NCBI RefSeq assembly: GCF_001949145.1
Contig: NW_019091487.1
Coordinates: 147,683-211,682 of the forward strand
Reading direction: 5' to 3'
From: Acanthaster planci
Lineage: Eukaryota > Echinodermata > Asteroidea > Valvatida > Acanthasteridae
Length of the DNA stretch: 64,000 nt
Made by a program: the position numbers and the translations under genes
Notes under the pieces: model-generated
What the model was told of the DNA's origin: nothing
The model's database searches: none
Seen by the model: the letters and a program-made list of their open reading frames with translations, nothing else
Shown: piece after piece, positions 33,354-47,549 of the stretch
Numbering within the stretch: position 1 is the stretch's first letter
Layout: each line of letters opens with the position of its first letter

Positions 33354-36233
33354 GTTACTGCCAAGCCAGCACAACATCCAAGCACTTCCTCAAACCAGAC
33401 ACAGTTGTGTTTTTCTGTTACTACAAGGTAAAAACATACACAACACCAGGGTAATAGAATACAAGTCCAAATAGAGAGAGGGCTGGTCAGGCCACATCAA
33501 ATCCATCTCTCGTTTCTCATTCCTGTTGGCATTGCTTTTGACAACCATAAGAATTGGGTTTTTTTCCTAGACCTTAAGAGAATACATGTAAATCGTTGCA
33601 TTGTGACCTGAAGTAACTGATTACAATTTTCATCTTTCGGTTATTCACGTTTAGGAATCCATTTCACACAAAATTGATTACCATTCTTAAAAACTCTCCT
33701 TTTTCCTTTAAGGAATGAAGGTTTCACATACAAAACAACTCTTCCAGCCAATCAGATTCAAACATAAAAATGTTATACATGTATTGTGTATTTAGGAAAA
33801 ATAGTCAGAGGTGGGGACAAATTTACGCAAATACAAATTGGTAAACTACAGTAATTTGTTTTCAAAGCAATCATAGAAATTAATCCTTTACTCATTAAAA
33901 AGTGCCTCTACCCAAGGCATTCACATTCTAGAATGAAAAACTAGTACTTAATATCAAAATGCCTGAAGGAAATAGGGATCTACAAGAAGCCCTTTCACAG
34001 GACAAATTCTGCATACATTGTGTATTTGTATGGCTGTGCCCCAGCCACTTGATTCTGAGATAACCCCTAAGCTGTTGTTATTATGAACTGTCTGCCAGGC
34101 ACAGCCCCCAGGTCATCCATGGCTTGGGCCTGTCAAGTTGTACAGCCAGCGTATAATGTAGGGAGCTGAGGGGCTTTGCTGAGAGTGTGAATCAGGTGAA
34201 GATAGTACAGTACATGTAGTGTGCATTTATTGTGTACCTGTGTGCCCATCACAGGAGGGGTAGCACTTGGAGAACAGAATGCATAACCATAGCTCCTTGG
34301 CCCAACATTAGGCCAGAGGAAAATGAAGTCCTGTTTATTCACAAGAGCTTGTCAAAACAGTGAATCAGTCAAAGGTTTTTACCTTAGGTTAAGACATTCA
34401 AACAAAACTGTCAGGAAAAAATGAGCATGCTGGTTTGAATTCAGGGAAAGGCACTGTATTAAGCAGGGTTAAAACCTGCAACATACGGGCATGCGGGATG
34501 CAATGTGGCTGACACGTTAATTACTACGCTTTGCATGGTAGAAAGATATTGGTGACATGACGTTGTTGGTTCATCCTTCAATGTATCTCTTTTGTGAGAG
34601 AGCGTATGCTCAATAACTCAAAGAGTACACTTTGCTCATCTTAAGTTGACAAAGGTAATCAATGTGTTTTCAAACCATGGTCTGTTTTTTCCAGTTGACA
34701 AACTAAAACATTTGTCTTCTGTTTAAGGCCAAAAAAGTGTTGCCTCAAACAGACTGTATTTTACAACATGACCCTAAACTTTTATCCCCAAGTTTAAAAC
34801 AATACTGCTATTTTTTCCTTTTCACATCAAATACACTTGTATTAATTTGTTAGTCTATTTACCGGTACATTCACAACTTTTGAGAAGAAACTGCAGTTGC
34901 TTTCATCACAATCCCTATGCACTTCACTATTGCAGGGATGAAACCGTGTGTAGTAATGCTCAATGAAGCAATTCTATGGTATACTGGTTCCTGCCGCACT
35001 GTGCACTAAAAATTGCCAAAGATGCCAGGCGACCAGTCTATGCATATGACCTGCCACATAGCATTATTACACTAGACATATGCTTTACTGCAGTTGCAGG
35101 TACAAAAACATCCATGGAGAAAGAAGATTTCTGCATGTTAGTTCACAGAACTAATCTACCGCCTATGTACATGTACATGTACTTCCATCTTCCATGTTCA
35201 ATTTCATGAATTTAGTTTGAGGTGGTACCAGACGTACTTGAAGCAAGAGTGTTTCCTAAAAATTCCTGTTATTGCAGAGGTTCATTACCCACCCCACAGA
35301 TGGATCGCAGATGACATAGACATGTACATGTACAGAACACTATTGACCAGTCTCCCATTGCAACTAGCACTGTGTGATAGGACCTAAGAATTATCAACTG
35401 TACATAGTTTATATTAATCCAGGTTTTATCCCTTTTCTGGCAACTTTTTATAGCTTTCGTAATACAAATGGAAATAGTCCAGGCCGAAATTAGCATACAA
35501 TTGAACATCCCATTCAATCAGCACAAAGAAATTAGCACACCTACGGTACCAACTCTACTTTGGAAAAGGCATGTAATCGGAAGCAGAACTACACGTATTT
35601 GTTTGTTTTTATTAATTTTTTTTCTATCTAACAGAAACAACTTCAGTACATTTCTCAATCTGCATGCAACTGATTACATGCGCTTGAAGCATGTAACACA
35701 TAAACTAATTAAGAGAATAACTGGAGTGCCAATGGCTGTCAAGACAGCAGACTTGGGCAATGCGCTAACTTCTGGCTACTTCTTCAAAACTGGCTCCATC
35801 CCAAAACTAACCGAACGAGTCCAACGTTCTCAGAACAACTTTTGAGTTCAAGTCCTTTGAAAGAACCTTGCACAGTATAAATCAACAGGAACCTTCAGCA
35901 TCTCTCATCCTCATCAAAACGGCAAACTGAGTAATGAGTCAAAACAAATGGCTCATCATTTCCTTCTAATGCAAACTAGGACAAACTTGCCAAAAAACTA
36001 AATCCTCGAGGCTCGTTTAGTTGGCTCCAGCCACATTTGCAACACCCAACTTGACATGCAGGTCTGTGTGAATGAAACCCTGGCAACTAAGATTGTCCTT
36101 TTTTTCAAGATGTATTTTTGCGTTGGGGAGATGTTAATTATATATAACGGGTTTGCCCTTACCCAACGTATATTAATAAACACTGTATGCTCAGTGCTTG
36201 TCCAAGAGCTTGCGAAAAAAAACCTCACAAGCT

Positions 36234-36338
36234 TACTCGGGTGGGATTCGAATCCACGACCTCCTGCTTACAACCGAGCTCAGCTAAGACATCTGCACTA
36301 GTAAGCAGGAGGTCGTGGGTTCGAGTCCCACCCGAGTA
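36234..36338. repeat. palindromic tRNA-like SINE ends
   Basis: Two 37-bp arms, 36234-36270 and 36302-36338, are inverted copies with only two differences (35 of 37 match). Each reads TAAGCAGGAGGTCGTGG, then a B box (GATTCGAATCC or GGTTCGAGTCC), then CCACCCGAGTA. The left arm, read on the minus strand, is preceded by an A-box-like TTAGCTGAGCTCGG, so it is the fuller tRNA-like unit. The right arm ends at the single N at 36339. The structure is either two head-to-head SINE ends or an assembly fold-back. Confidence 0.7.
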
Positions 36339-36339
36339 N
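36339..36339. other. single ambiguous base (possible assembly join)
   Basis: A lone N sits exactly at the end of the second tRNA-like arm. AAGATTGTCCT just after it (36340-36350) repeats 36089-36099, and TTTCAAGA follows both copies. This is either a target-site duplication around an insertion or the overlap of two badly joined contigs. Confidence 0.8.
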
Positions 36340-36359
36340 AAGATTGTCCTGTTTCAAGA

Positions 36360-39300
36360 CAAAGGCAGACTCCAAATGTTTGAATGCCAGCAACAACAAA
36401 AAACAGCCTCACTAAAAAGCCAAGGGTACTAGTGCTGGCAGGAACGGCAAATCCAACTCTAGTTTAGTTCCCCTAATCTCATTTCTGTGCACAAAGTTTG
36501 GGTAACAAACTAAACATGTACATGTATGTACCTTTTACTAGTTGCCAGAGAGAATTTCCATGCTCTAATTATACTTCTGTACATATTTACCTGGCATGTC
36601 CAATTTCAAGTCCTGCTTTTAAATTACCATAGGGGAAAAGACAATACCATGCTCTATTTAGCAGGTTCACCATTACATTGTAAGTAAAACATGGCGATGA
36701 TTCCTTCCTCAAAAGTCAAAATCCCATCAATTTCAAAAAGAAAAATATCTGCTACATTGGACTACATTATCTATCATGTTAAGTATCAGTGTACATGTAC
36801 ATGTATGCTTTCACAAATTCACTTGCCCTTACTGGTGCGTACTAATTCCATGGCCTTAAATTTCTCCAATGCACGTAGTTGCAGTAAGCCTCCATCGTTT
36901 TCAGAAATGTCAATATAATGAGCCTTCATAGTGCATTTCATATACTATAAATGCATGCAGTATCTCTAATTACAGATTCAAGGCAAATGTTGTTTCTGGG
37001 AGCCATATTATGCAATAGGGTTGCAGTCTGAGTTATAAGATTTGAATAGTGGGGCATGTAAACTAATATGTGCAGGCCATTCCATGGATACATCATAGTG
37101 CCCTGCAAAGGCAAGTGTGACAAACAAATGAAGTTTACGTTTTTGTTTTAGTGCAAATATAAACAAAAAACTTGTTCACCGACTGACAAGTAAATAAGTG
37201 CTCTTCCTATCACCAACTGCACAAAGAATATTACATGTACATGTACAACATGTAGATTTAGGTAAGCACCGAAAACACATGCATTTCTGTAGCAAAAAAG
37301 GGTTTATATATAAAAGAAAAAAAGAAAAAATGGGTTTGCTAGTCAAAGTTCTGTACATATTGTATTACTTCAGACTAGTTGTCTGCTCATGTGCTCTTAG
37401 CACAAGAAATAACTTAGCAAAGTTTTGTGTAGTTGATAAGACAAGGACTGAAAGGAAAGGGAAACGACACAGGGAAAAACTGGAGATAAAAAGTGTGGTA
37501 AGATTATGAAAATACTAACTGCATTTGAGGAAATGGGGAATGAAGTTGATGTGCTTGTGGTGGGATCTGGAAACACAATGTGATATGGGACATGACAGGT
37601 GGATTGAAAGGTTAGGATGTCCTGTCAGAGAGAGTGGCATGACAATACTAGTCTCGTCCCCCCCAAACACCATGGTACACTCCTGATGTGCGGTTAGTTG
37701 CCGGGGCACCTGGTAATGGGGTGCAGCAGGCCATGCTCAATCTGCCATGCTTGTGGCTGGGAACCGGTGACTTAAGGAGAACTGTTTCCGAATTGACACA
37801 CCACACTGTAGGACCATGTGCATGTACATGTACATGAACATACCGGTACTGATAAACAGGTACATGTACATGCACTGCTAGGGACAACACACCCAGCCGT
37901 TTTCACAAAACTGCACACAACAGCTGATTGGCCCTTTCCAGTTACAGGTACATGGCAGCCATCTTAGTCAGGTATCCTGACTACCACATAATATGACCAC
38001 TAACAGCATAAAGGTTGATCTATCAGTACAAGCTGACTTTATTCTAACTTCCCATGTTTATCCTCTGTGTTCACAATATTTCAATAAAAGTATTTTTTTA
38101 ACTTACAAAATGAACAGCCACAATCAAATTGTTACTAGTACATGTAGCTCATCTCCTTGCATGTCCAGTACAAATACTTGGCCCAGCGTTTCTAGGCCAG
38201 GAAGACTTTTAAAACTGTTGTCTTTCACTTCATACACCGGCTTTTTTTTTCAAAATTGCTAACTTGTATTATTTTGCAAAGTTGTGTACACCATGGAACA
38301 GTGCAGGTACATGTCGTGTACATACATGTACATGTATTCTGTGAAAATTAGGTATCTGACTCCAATTAATTTGTTTGGAGGTCCAATGAAGAAAAATTTC
38401 TCTCTGGAGACTGCTGGCATGTACATGTAATACAATGTATACTAGTCCTGTATTCAACACCATCACAGCATTACAATGCATCCAAACAAACATAAAAAGC
38501 CAATAAATTCTAGACAAACTTTAATAAGAAAACTACTGGTAGGCTTGCAAATACTGGTGTTTGTACAGGTGTACACTATATGCAAGAAATGTCAATAAAT
38601 TAAATGATCAATGTAAAATAGCGTGCCCGTATTAATGCATTCAGAATTTTAAAACAATCAAAATTAGCACACCGGAAATACAGTAGTACTCAAACACCAA
38701 TTAATGTACATGTACACGTGCCGTGCCGTGCATGGGCTATCATATCAATCCTCCATGTGCTTTCAACCATATGGCCAGGCCTGCATATCAATCCAGTCAG
38801 GTTGGCAGAGTGGTTCTGTCCTTTCCACTCACCTCTGTAGTCAGGGTTTTACATGACAGTACATGTACATGTAATTCCCCGCTCAGTCCACAGGTGGATT
38901 GGATATTCAGTCCCTACATGTTCCTGATTCTGTGTGTGCCCCAGAATATTATTTCTGGGCTTTTCCTCTCACCTCAAAAACGGTAACATGCTTCTCATGT
39001 CTCTTCCGAGGTTTCTCAGGTTTACAAGCTGTGTCTGGACCTTTTGGAGGAATGCCTGGTATCATTACCAGAAATGCTTAGTAATATTGTGACCAAATCA
39101 CCAAAACTGGAGAAACTGCCTGTACTAAGTACCATTTGTCATTCTTGGACCTACTCACATGTATGCATGTAATCAAACGTCAGGATATGCTAAGGACATT
39201 TACACCGAGATGCAATGAAAGTACCAGTCCATGTGCTTTAAGGGATAGCATTTGTTACCCAAGAGAAGAATGTCGTCAATGCCAACCCCTACTGCCAACC

Positions 39301-41039
39301 AAACAAACTGGCAGACTCTTCCAACAGTCTCCCTGGCCTGACTCTGCATCTCCTTTGTGTAAGGTCACCCGTAATCACTGCCAGCCTGGGATGACCACTG
39401 GCAGACAGGTCTGGCCAACATTAAAGGGACTCGCCCACTGGTCGTCAGATGACGCACTGGCTCAATCCAGTCCAAGATTAAAGATTTGCCCTTTGCGCTA
39501 CTTACATGTTCTTCAACTTGGCCGAGACGGCTGTCATTTGGTTTCCCAATAATTTACTGACTAATTAAATGGACTTTACATGCACATGTACGTGTATACA
39601 TGTACAGTACATGTACTCGTAGTGTCCTTTTGGTTATCCAGTAATGCCTTGGTTCATGGTATGCAAATGTGGAAGGGCTGAAATCAAAGATGTGCATGCA
39701 CATAATAATTAGGAACTACACTAAAATACAGCTCTGAAAAAAAGCATTTTCACTTTCCAACTCTGGTAAATTTGACACAGAAAGCAAACAGGAAAGAATA
39801 AAGTACATTTTTATATCAAACTGACATGCAACAGACTTACATGTACCAATTGAAACAGAACTGAATATGTTGATTTTCCTACAAAATTTTTCAGCACTGC
39901 TTTTGAAGACATTGTTTGGACGTGGCAGTGGTAAAAACCACAGTACAAATGCAAATTGTGAGACACAGATTGTGATATCTGAACACACAGCTCGCACCCG
40001 TGCACTAAAACAGTAGAAGAGGAAAAAAGCCCAATGTAATATTAGATAAGATGAAACTTTTATTGTTTATGAATATACATGTACATGTAAGCAACAGGTC
40101 CCTGGTAATTTTCTGCGGGCCGGACAGGATCCCATTGTGTTTATTGATTTCCATAGTACATGTACATGTACCTGCACTGACCATGTCCTCCGATTCATTA
40201 TTTATTATGGCCCAGCCCAGAGCAATGCCCAGGTGAAATTAAAAACCTGTTTCTCTCTTCACTGAGAATAAAAATCCTACAGCAGTGCAAATTACACGAT
40301 CGGATGTGCATGGTAGTAGACAAGAGGAAAGTGCTAGTTTAATGTCACTGTCATGTAGTAGAGGTAAATATACATGTACTTCGTAAGTTATTGGTCAATC
40401 ATGCTGTGCTTTCAGTCCAAATGTTTAAAAAAGTAAACGCTGAAATTATTGTAAGACAGTCCAGCATCTTCCTCTCAAAAGCATAAAAAGAAGAAATCAA
40501 TCAGATGAAGAGAGGGTGATCTAATGTAAACATAAACTAGTTGTTTTCATGATTAACTTCCCTTTTTGGATTCTTGTCTTTCCACCTGACATTACAAATG
40601 AGTTGGAACTGATGATACTCTGTATCTTATGCACAGTGCTTATAAGCCTCCGTACATGTACATGTACATACATGTACCTAGCTGCAGCGCTCTGAGCCCA
40701 AGAGATCATTGCAAACAACACATATTATACAAGTACATTATACAATGATTTTTATCTTCACATCCAACCCTGAGGTCAGATGCAGAGTGCACTTCAACAG
40801 GGCCCCCTAGGCATGCATGTCTTTCTGTCACACCATGGCCGTGAACTTTGCAAATGAGACATACAGTACATGTACATATACAGTGCATGCATAGAAGGCA
40901 GTGTGTGTGAGTGGGCGTGCATGGTTTGTTCTGTATTTTTAGTTTCCAATCTGTTGGCAGACTGAGGCATTGTCAATTGCACATTTGTACAAGTAACGGT
41001 ACATGTACAGTACGTGTATGTGTGACCCGATGGCTCTGT
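36360..41039. other. non-coding stretch
   Basis: Scattered TACATG palindromes (36785, 37237, 38330, 39600, 40160, 40655), AT-rich sequence and short frames. The plus-strand frame 39136-39552 (138 codons) has no signature, lacks splice support and is interrupted by AT-rich sequence on both sides. No gene supported. Confidence 0.5.
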
Positions 41040-41235
41040 GAAACAGTTGAGCTGTGTGCCCAGTCCCAGTGTTGTGTCCAAGACCTTGATGTCCAAGACC
41101 AAGACCAAGGTATTCGAGATCAAGACCCAGACCGCGACCCACTCCTGCACTCCTTCAAGACTTCCAGACCGAGACTTTTGCAGGTCAAGACCGAGATCTG
41201 GACTTCCCAGACCAAGACTGAGACCAAACATTAAA
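41040..41235. repeat. degenerate CAAGACC/GAGACC repeat tract
   Basis: The words CAAGACC, CCAAGAC, GAGACC and GATCAAGACC recur irregularly over about 190 bp. Frames through it give Asp-Gln-rich strings on one strand and Gly-Leu-rich strings on the other. A shorter relative with GGTCTCGAGG and CCGAGACTGAGATCAAGACC lies at 42429-42489. Confidence 0.6.
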
Positions 41236-42428
41236 AATGTATACTATTTTATACAAAGAGAATTTAAAAGGACAAGTAACATAAGATGATAACATTTTAC
41301 TGAAGACATAAAATAAAGAAAGTAACATACGGTATTAACACATATTCAAGCATAAATAAATGAAATATTTCTTCCAGACTTGACGCTTTATTTTACCTCT
41401 GGTAAATACAATGTACATACATGTACATGTAGATGTGTTGAGCTGCACACTTTGATACCGGTATGTCAATACTGTTAGCAGGTGTATGGTTTAATTATAA
41501 CCATGAACTCCCATGCCTATTTCCATTTAATTTTCAACTGAGATATGTGGCATCTATGTTTCATTACCTACATGTATTGGGCATGATATGTAAATTACTA
41601 AAATGTAAAATGATCCTTTCATTAACGCTCAATGTCTGAGTTTAACAGCGATACTACATGTACATGTACTTGAATGATCACTGGACTGAGTTAGAAAGGA
41701 AAAAAGTTACCCACTGATAGTGTACTGTATTTCCCTACTGAATGTACGAAATTGCCATTTTCAACCTGAGTTACCCCACTAATATACACATTAAAACCTT
41801 TTTTGTGTAAACAAAAAATTGAGCAAAAATAAATATCCAAATAAGATCTTGATTTATTGAGATAACTGATAAGATTGATGTTGCTAAGTAAGGGGTACTT
41901 TGTGTAACAGTACAACTGCCAAATCTTGTGAACTCATTTTAAGTTTTAACGGCGTTGCGTGAATGCAGAAGCTATCACTATCCAGCTTGTTTCTGAAATT
42001 GTCATTGTGCAAAACATGCCTTCTACACACTCTCTCCTGTCCCCTTTTCCACTGCACATCAGTTCCCTGTACTTCTTATAACCAAACCACTGCTGCCAAT
42101 TCACTTGACTTGGCAGTGCCCTGATGTTTCTCTAATTGAAGTTTTTGCAGCTGACGATGTTGCAAAAGGCAGCGCATCATGTAACAGCATGTAGCCTGAA
42201 CGAACGCATGTGACAAGTTACATGTGGAATACATGTATGTACAGGTACATGTACACAAACACATGTCAAAATTGGCCGATGTGTGCCAATGAAATATAAA
42301 ATGACACGCTGCGTACAAGTTCAAGTGCTTCCAACCTCGTCTCCATTGTGTTGAGCAATATTTGCCAAGGCTGTCTCCTGTGCTGGAAATAAAGTGACAA
42401 CTTGGGACCAGGTGCACATTTTGTTGTG

Positions 42429-42565
42429 GTCTCACAAGGTCTCGAGGGGGAGACCCAAGACTTTAACATCCGAGACTGAGATCAAGACCATTTTGGGGGT
42501 TATTTGCCCTCCATACATTTAGTTGTGGTAATGCAGTGTTTTGGGTTATTTGCCCTCCATACAAA
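42429..42565. repeat. GAGACC/CAAGACC fragment with a 22-bp direct repeat
   Basis: A short CGAGACTGAGATCAAGACC stretch is followed by two copies of GGGTTATTTGCCCTCCATAC at about 42498 and 42543, roughly 45 bp apart. The duplicated phrase may be a local duplication at an insertion edge. Confidence 0.5.
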
Positions 42566-43117
42566 AACGAAATTGCAACATACTTCTAAAATACTTCATT
42601 TGGTAATGCCTGTCTGTTCCAAAAGCCAAAGAAAAATGTGTATTCCACTTCCGCACCTCATAAATTCTGCCTAAGGACAACTGCAAAGATAACAGGCCAT
42701 GGACAGGTTGAAAGAAACCTCACAAAAAGGCACTTTCAATTGAGTTACAAAACATGCCACACATGTTAATGTACATGTAATTATGATCTTTGTATATTAA
42801 TTCACAACTAAACCAAAGAAAAGCTCCCGGAAGAAATTCAATTCAACCATAAAAACTTGTACTATTTTCAGCCTGCAAAAAATGCACTTTGGGCATTTCA
42901 TACTTCTATCTTTTGAATTTTGGGGGGGGGGCGTGTACCGGTACCTGTGCATGAAGTCACTTTGAGCTGATCACTTTCAAGAATGCAAAGGCCAGTGATC
43001 ATTAATGTTGGTTAACAAATAAGCAAATAGGCCCATAAAGGCTCCAATGCAACATGTATGCGCAAAACAAGCATGCTGGCTGAAGCACTGGCTGGTGCAC
43101 CCAGTTGGTCTTATCAT

Positions 43118-43290
43118 AGGGTCTTATCCAGGCCATCTGGGGGTGAGCCTTAGAACCAGTCTGGTCCCAGGCCATCTAGGGAGAGCCTCAGAACCGGTCT
43201 GGTCCCACGCCATCTAGGAAGAGCCTCAGAACTGGTCTGGTCCTAGGCCATCTAGGAAGAGCCACAAAACCAGGTTGGTTTGGGCCATCA
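43118..43290. repeat. 38-bp minisatellite, about four copies
   Basis: Units of the form GGTCCCAGGCCATCTAGGGA followed by GAGCCTCAGAACCGGTCT repeat with a 38-bp period. Copies diverge by a few bases each, and the last ends GGTTTGGGCCATC. The unit length is not a multiple of 3, so the array is not obviously coding. Confidence 0.8.
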
Positions 43291-43723
43291 ACTTGAAGGA
43301 GAGAGAGAACAGCAGAGACTCGCTGTCTCTACGTGCAATGCATGTGGCAAGCCGTCACCTTGAAGGAGAAGAGTACAGCAGTGACTCGCTGTCTCTGCTG
43401 GCAGTGTATAGCTGGAGGGCCAATGGGACATTGGCTGGAGTGATGAAGGTTGGCAACACCCATCAGTTGAAAAAAGAACAGAGCCCCTGGCTGAACGGTG
43501 GCTGTGGTGTGATGAGTGCCCCCAAGCATGGTACAACTCACTTCTTAAAATACATGTGCACCCAGAAAATAATAATAAGGGCCATTACATAACCGGTCAG
43601 CCCACTGGGCAACATCTTAACAAAACCAGGTACAAAACACAATACATAGGGTCTGCTGCAGAACAGGTTAGACTTAAAATACCACAAATGTCTAAAGAAA
43701 GAGTTAAATAAAAACACAGCAGG

Positions 43724-43896
43724 CAAATTATAAAGGAAGAAATGTCCCATCTGTAACATGTGCATGCGAATTATAAAGGAAGAAATGTCCCATCTGTAAC
43801 ATGTGCATGCGAATTATAAAGGAAGAAATGTCCCATCTGTAACATGTGCATGTGAATTATAAAGGAAGAAATGTCCCATCTGTAACATGTGCATGT
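43724..43896. repeat. 43-bp minisatellite, four near-identical copies
   Basis: The unit GAATTATAAAGGAAGAAATG TCCCATCTGTAACATGTGCA TGC occurs four times head to tail. Copies differ only by the first base of the array and TGC/TGT at unit ends, which implies recent expansion. Confidence 0.9.
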
Positions 43897-45348
43897 TCAA
43901 GGATAAAATCTAATGAGTTACAAAAGTCTTTTATCTATGAACTACCACATAAAACCATGCTGTACATGTACGTAAGGAGCATGTGCAAATTGTGCACACA
44001 CTGGTATAAAGAGGGTTTAAGGGAGAGGTTTTTGAAATGAATGAATCCCTGAACTCAACTTGAGGAATCAAACGTGCCTGTAAATTGCATGCCAATTTTT
44101 ACCATGGCTACATTTTCATTTTATTGTGTCACTGCAAAGATATCCTCGGGTTCTGGAAATGTCTGAATTTTGCTTTAAAAATTGCCCCTGAAGTACATGG
44201 ACCGTAACAGGAGACTGTTTTTGTCATTCTGAATGCAATATTCACATCCATACTAACTGTGGCCTGTAAAAAACAAAGCAGCGGAGCTCAACAAGTTGAC
44301 AGTCGCTACACCTACACATACCCAAAAAATGGGAGGGGGGGAGATTCCATGAAATGCCTGTCTGAACAACAAGAATGGGAGGTGGAGCTCAGTCACTACT
44401 GGACTAAATACTGTCTGCCCCTGGGCCATACCCCACACTGGAAGTTGGAACCATTGAAGGTAACACTTGAGCCCCTGGTGCCAAGCCTACATGTAGCTAA
44501 ATTGTACACTGGGGGGGGGACTACAATATGTGGACTGTGAAGATCTCTATATTTCATGAATTGTGTAACTTTGCCAACTTCCCAAGGGATGCAAACCAAG
44601 GTCATAACAAATTTGCCAGGCTTACTGTACTGCGTAATCCACCATGCCTATTCCCCAGGCAAAGGAGGATTTGCCTGAGTAATGGACATGTACCGCTACA
44701 CATGTGCATGTACATTGTGCCTTTATGATATCCACTCTTATGGAAGAGCCTCTTGGCAAATTAACGTGTGCGCTGAACATACACGTACATTAAATAGACC
44801 AGTTTTTAAAAGGAAACTCACCGGTACAGCGGGCATTCCTCTCAATTTGTTTTCACACATGTACATGTATGTACATGTTAATTTTGGTTACAACAATGCA
44901 AACAAAACTTAACACTTCTTTTCACTGGAAGTGCCCTTCTTAGGAAAGCCTTCCATCAATACATTTTAGTGGGTGCTACCGGTATTTGGTTTTTGTCACA
45001 CAAGGAACTCCCCCCTTAACAAAAAAAATCATACTTCACAAAGTCTTGAAGAAACATTATTTATGTCTATTACTAAACAAGCTGCTTAAGTGAAACTTAG
45101 GGAAAGTGACATACTGTATGCATTGTACACAGAGCGGTGAAGACAACACTGTTGTCTTGGATGACTTTGGCTCATTAATACCGGTATACACATTTTCCTC
45201 TTCATTAACACAAGTGTCACCCTTTTACTGTGACAAGGGAGGTGAAAATTCACAGCAACATTGCAAAAGAACACTTTCCTACCAGGACAGGTATTTAAAT
45301 AATAAAATCATATTGCTTGTCTCCTTTAACGCTAACCTTCCCCAACCA

Positions 45349-45385
45349 CACAGAATTAAACAGTAGTAAAGTGTTTAATTCTGTG
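45349..45385. repeat. perfect 14-bp-stem hairpin
   Basis: CACAGAATTAAACA and TGTTTAATTCTGTG pair perfectly around a 9-nt loop. Further out, CTAACCTTCCCC (45332-45343) has an inverted partner GGGGAAGGTTAG at about 45508-45519, so the hairpin is nested in a larger inverted repeat, probably another MITE. Confidence 0.65.
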
Positions 45386-47549
45386 GGGATAGGTCTGGTA
45401 GGCCCATAACAGCTGGCTTATGCATTGGGTTTGGCATGTCTCAGAAAAACAAAGTCCAACCGCCTCTGTGCACAAAGTCCCACATGGGTGTTTAACTTTG
45501 TGTGAATGGGGAAGGTTAGGGCCAGCAACCCTTGGGGGGGTTAGGGTTAATAACCTTCCCAAGAAGCATCAAGCTTACCAGTACATGTACATATGTGTAC
45601 ACTGTACAGTGTACGGTACATGAACATACATGTACAATGTACATTAGTTCTAGGTGTCCTGGGGTTTAAGATAAATTAGTTTATACTTTTTACTTTCCCT
45701 TTGACGATTATTTTTTTGTGTACACCGATCTGCACAAGCTCCCATTCTTGCTAACTTTGGGGGTTGAAGTGAATGCTCAAAGTACTGTCACTGCATGCCA
45801 AAATTTTTGTTTTAATTCTACAGGGTTACGACAAAATGACAAAATTTTATGCCTGCTAGAGTGAAGAAATTACATGTACATGTAACTGTCTAAGGATTTA
45901 TTTCTGTTTCTTGGTTGTGAACAACCTGGAATATTCCCTCGCCCAAACTTTACTTCGATGAACCTGACTGTGATTTCCTGAAACTGTCAGGCAGGATAAG
46001 ATGCTTGCACACTTTATTTGCTAAGCAGAAGTCAGCATATAACCAGTAGGGCTGTTTTCCAATATTCAACTTCAACTCTGTCTCAGGCTCCATTCATTTT
46101 CACCACTTGACACTGATGTTGTTTGCCCAATATTAAGTCCGATGATACCACTAAAACATCCAGAGGAGCATAATAATACATTAATTCAATTTAATTTGAG
46201 CAGTTGAGCCTGGTCCACAACCCGAGACTGATTTTGGAGACAAAGCCTGCTATAAAACCCTAAACTGCTAAGCAAATATTATCTAAGCTGTCAAACATCT
46301 GTGCTCAATATCATTAGGATTCGGGAACCAGCCATAACAAAATACATGTATATACATGTAGGTCCTACATACATGTAGTATGGCATTTGGGCTGGTAACC
46401 CGTTTCTGCTAAGCACCTATTTTTCCTTATGCAGCAAATTTCTGTGCTTAGAGAACCCATGAATCTGGCCCCTGCTTTGAAAGACAGGTCTTTCCTGATC
46501 CAGCTTTCAATAATCTGGTTGTTTATTACTGGTAGCCTCCTTACAATAGCACCTGGGCTGGGACAGGTCAGCCACACTACTTTCACAGTTGATGTTTTGG
46601 TATTGGAGACTCAAAACCCATTCAGACCATGCATCCATACAGCGGGACATAATGGAGGATTTGCTTGCACCTGTGAATATAGGCTGGACTGAAGGCTGAC
46701 AAAGGACAATTGGCTTGACCACTAATAGCTCCATGGTCTGACCACTGCTGACCACAGCCTGGCTAAAGAAAGCAGGTGGATTATTTCAGGCTGGTGTCAC
46801 AGCGCATCCGTTTGTCATGTGGAAATTTGCGAGTCATATTGTGCGTTGTTTAGACAGTTATCAAAACTTAGCCATGTCAATTCCCTGTGTACCGTAGTTT
46901 GGCTGGAAGAACCTTCAATAATCCTCCAAAATCCTCCACTTTGCAGGAAAACATTGGCCTGGTACATGAACATTCTTTGGACTTGCATTGAAGCAGCAGT
47001 ACTGGTAAAAGTAGCATCCATCCCCGGGGAAACTATTACTGGAATCAACCATCCTCAATCCTGCAAAATACTCTAAATCTGCAGGCAGATTTTGAAGGGC
47101 ATGGGAAGGGCTAGGGCCATACATGTAAGCCTACCTGTAAACAGTTGAATCTGGCAACAAATGCTAGATAATAGACACACACAAGTCCAGGGCTCCTTTA
47201 TTACAGCACAAGCAATGCATGTCAACAGAACCTCCACTGGTAATGCAAGTCCACGTTACATGTATTTTATCTTTGCAAATGTCAACCATGCCAAATAAGC
47301 ATGATATTTTTATGTCTCATTATGTAACATTTACACTTGATTTCAATCACTGGTGCAAAAAGTGATGTTTAAAATCTAATGTGTACCCTGAACTGTGGCA
47401 GGTGCAATACATGAACTTGTGTCCAGGTCTTGACCTCGGCATGAGAGCCGTGTACAAATTCTGGTAAAAAGTGCTGCAGGCTAGTGAAATCATTCTATAA
47501 CTTCCCCCTCCCCAGATAGTTAAGAAATATCTACCTGTTTGAAATAAGC

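Larger units (their letters stand above)
29461..36088. other. non-coding stretch
   Basis: Contains the two repeats listed at 32505-32926 and 33235-33353, an 18-T run near 29813-29830, and many short frames. The 125-codon plus-strand frame at 35468-35845 has no domain I can name. A weak B-box-like GGTTTTAACCC stretch lies near 34430-34540. Confidence 0.5.

Noticed and set aside
34430-34540. Weak B-box-like GGTTTTAACCC on the minus strand
   Set aside because: No A box and a poor match to GGTTCGANTCC; not called a SINE.
39136-39552. 138-codon plus-strand frame
   Set aside because: Cys/Pro/Gln-rich composition without domain, no exon borders; probably chance.
40794-41234. Frames with LGLGLD or DQDQD repeats
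   Set aside because: Produced by the CAAGACC/GAGACC repeat tract, not by a protein gene.
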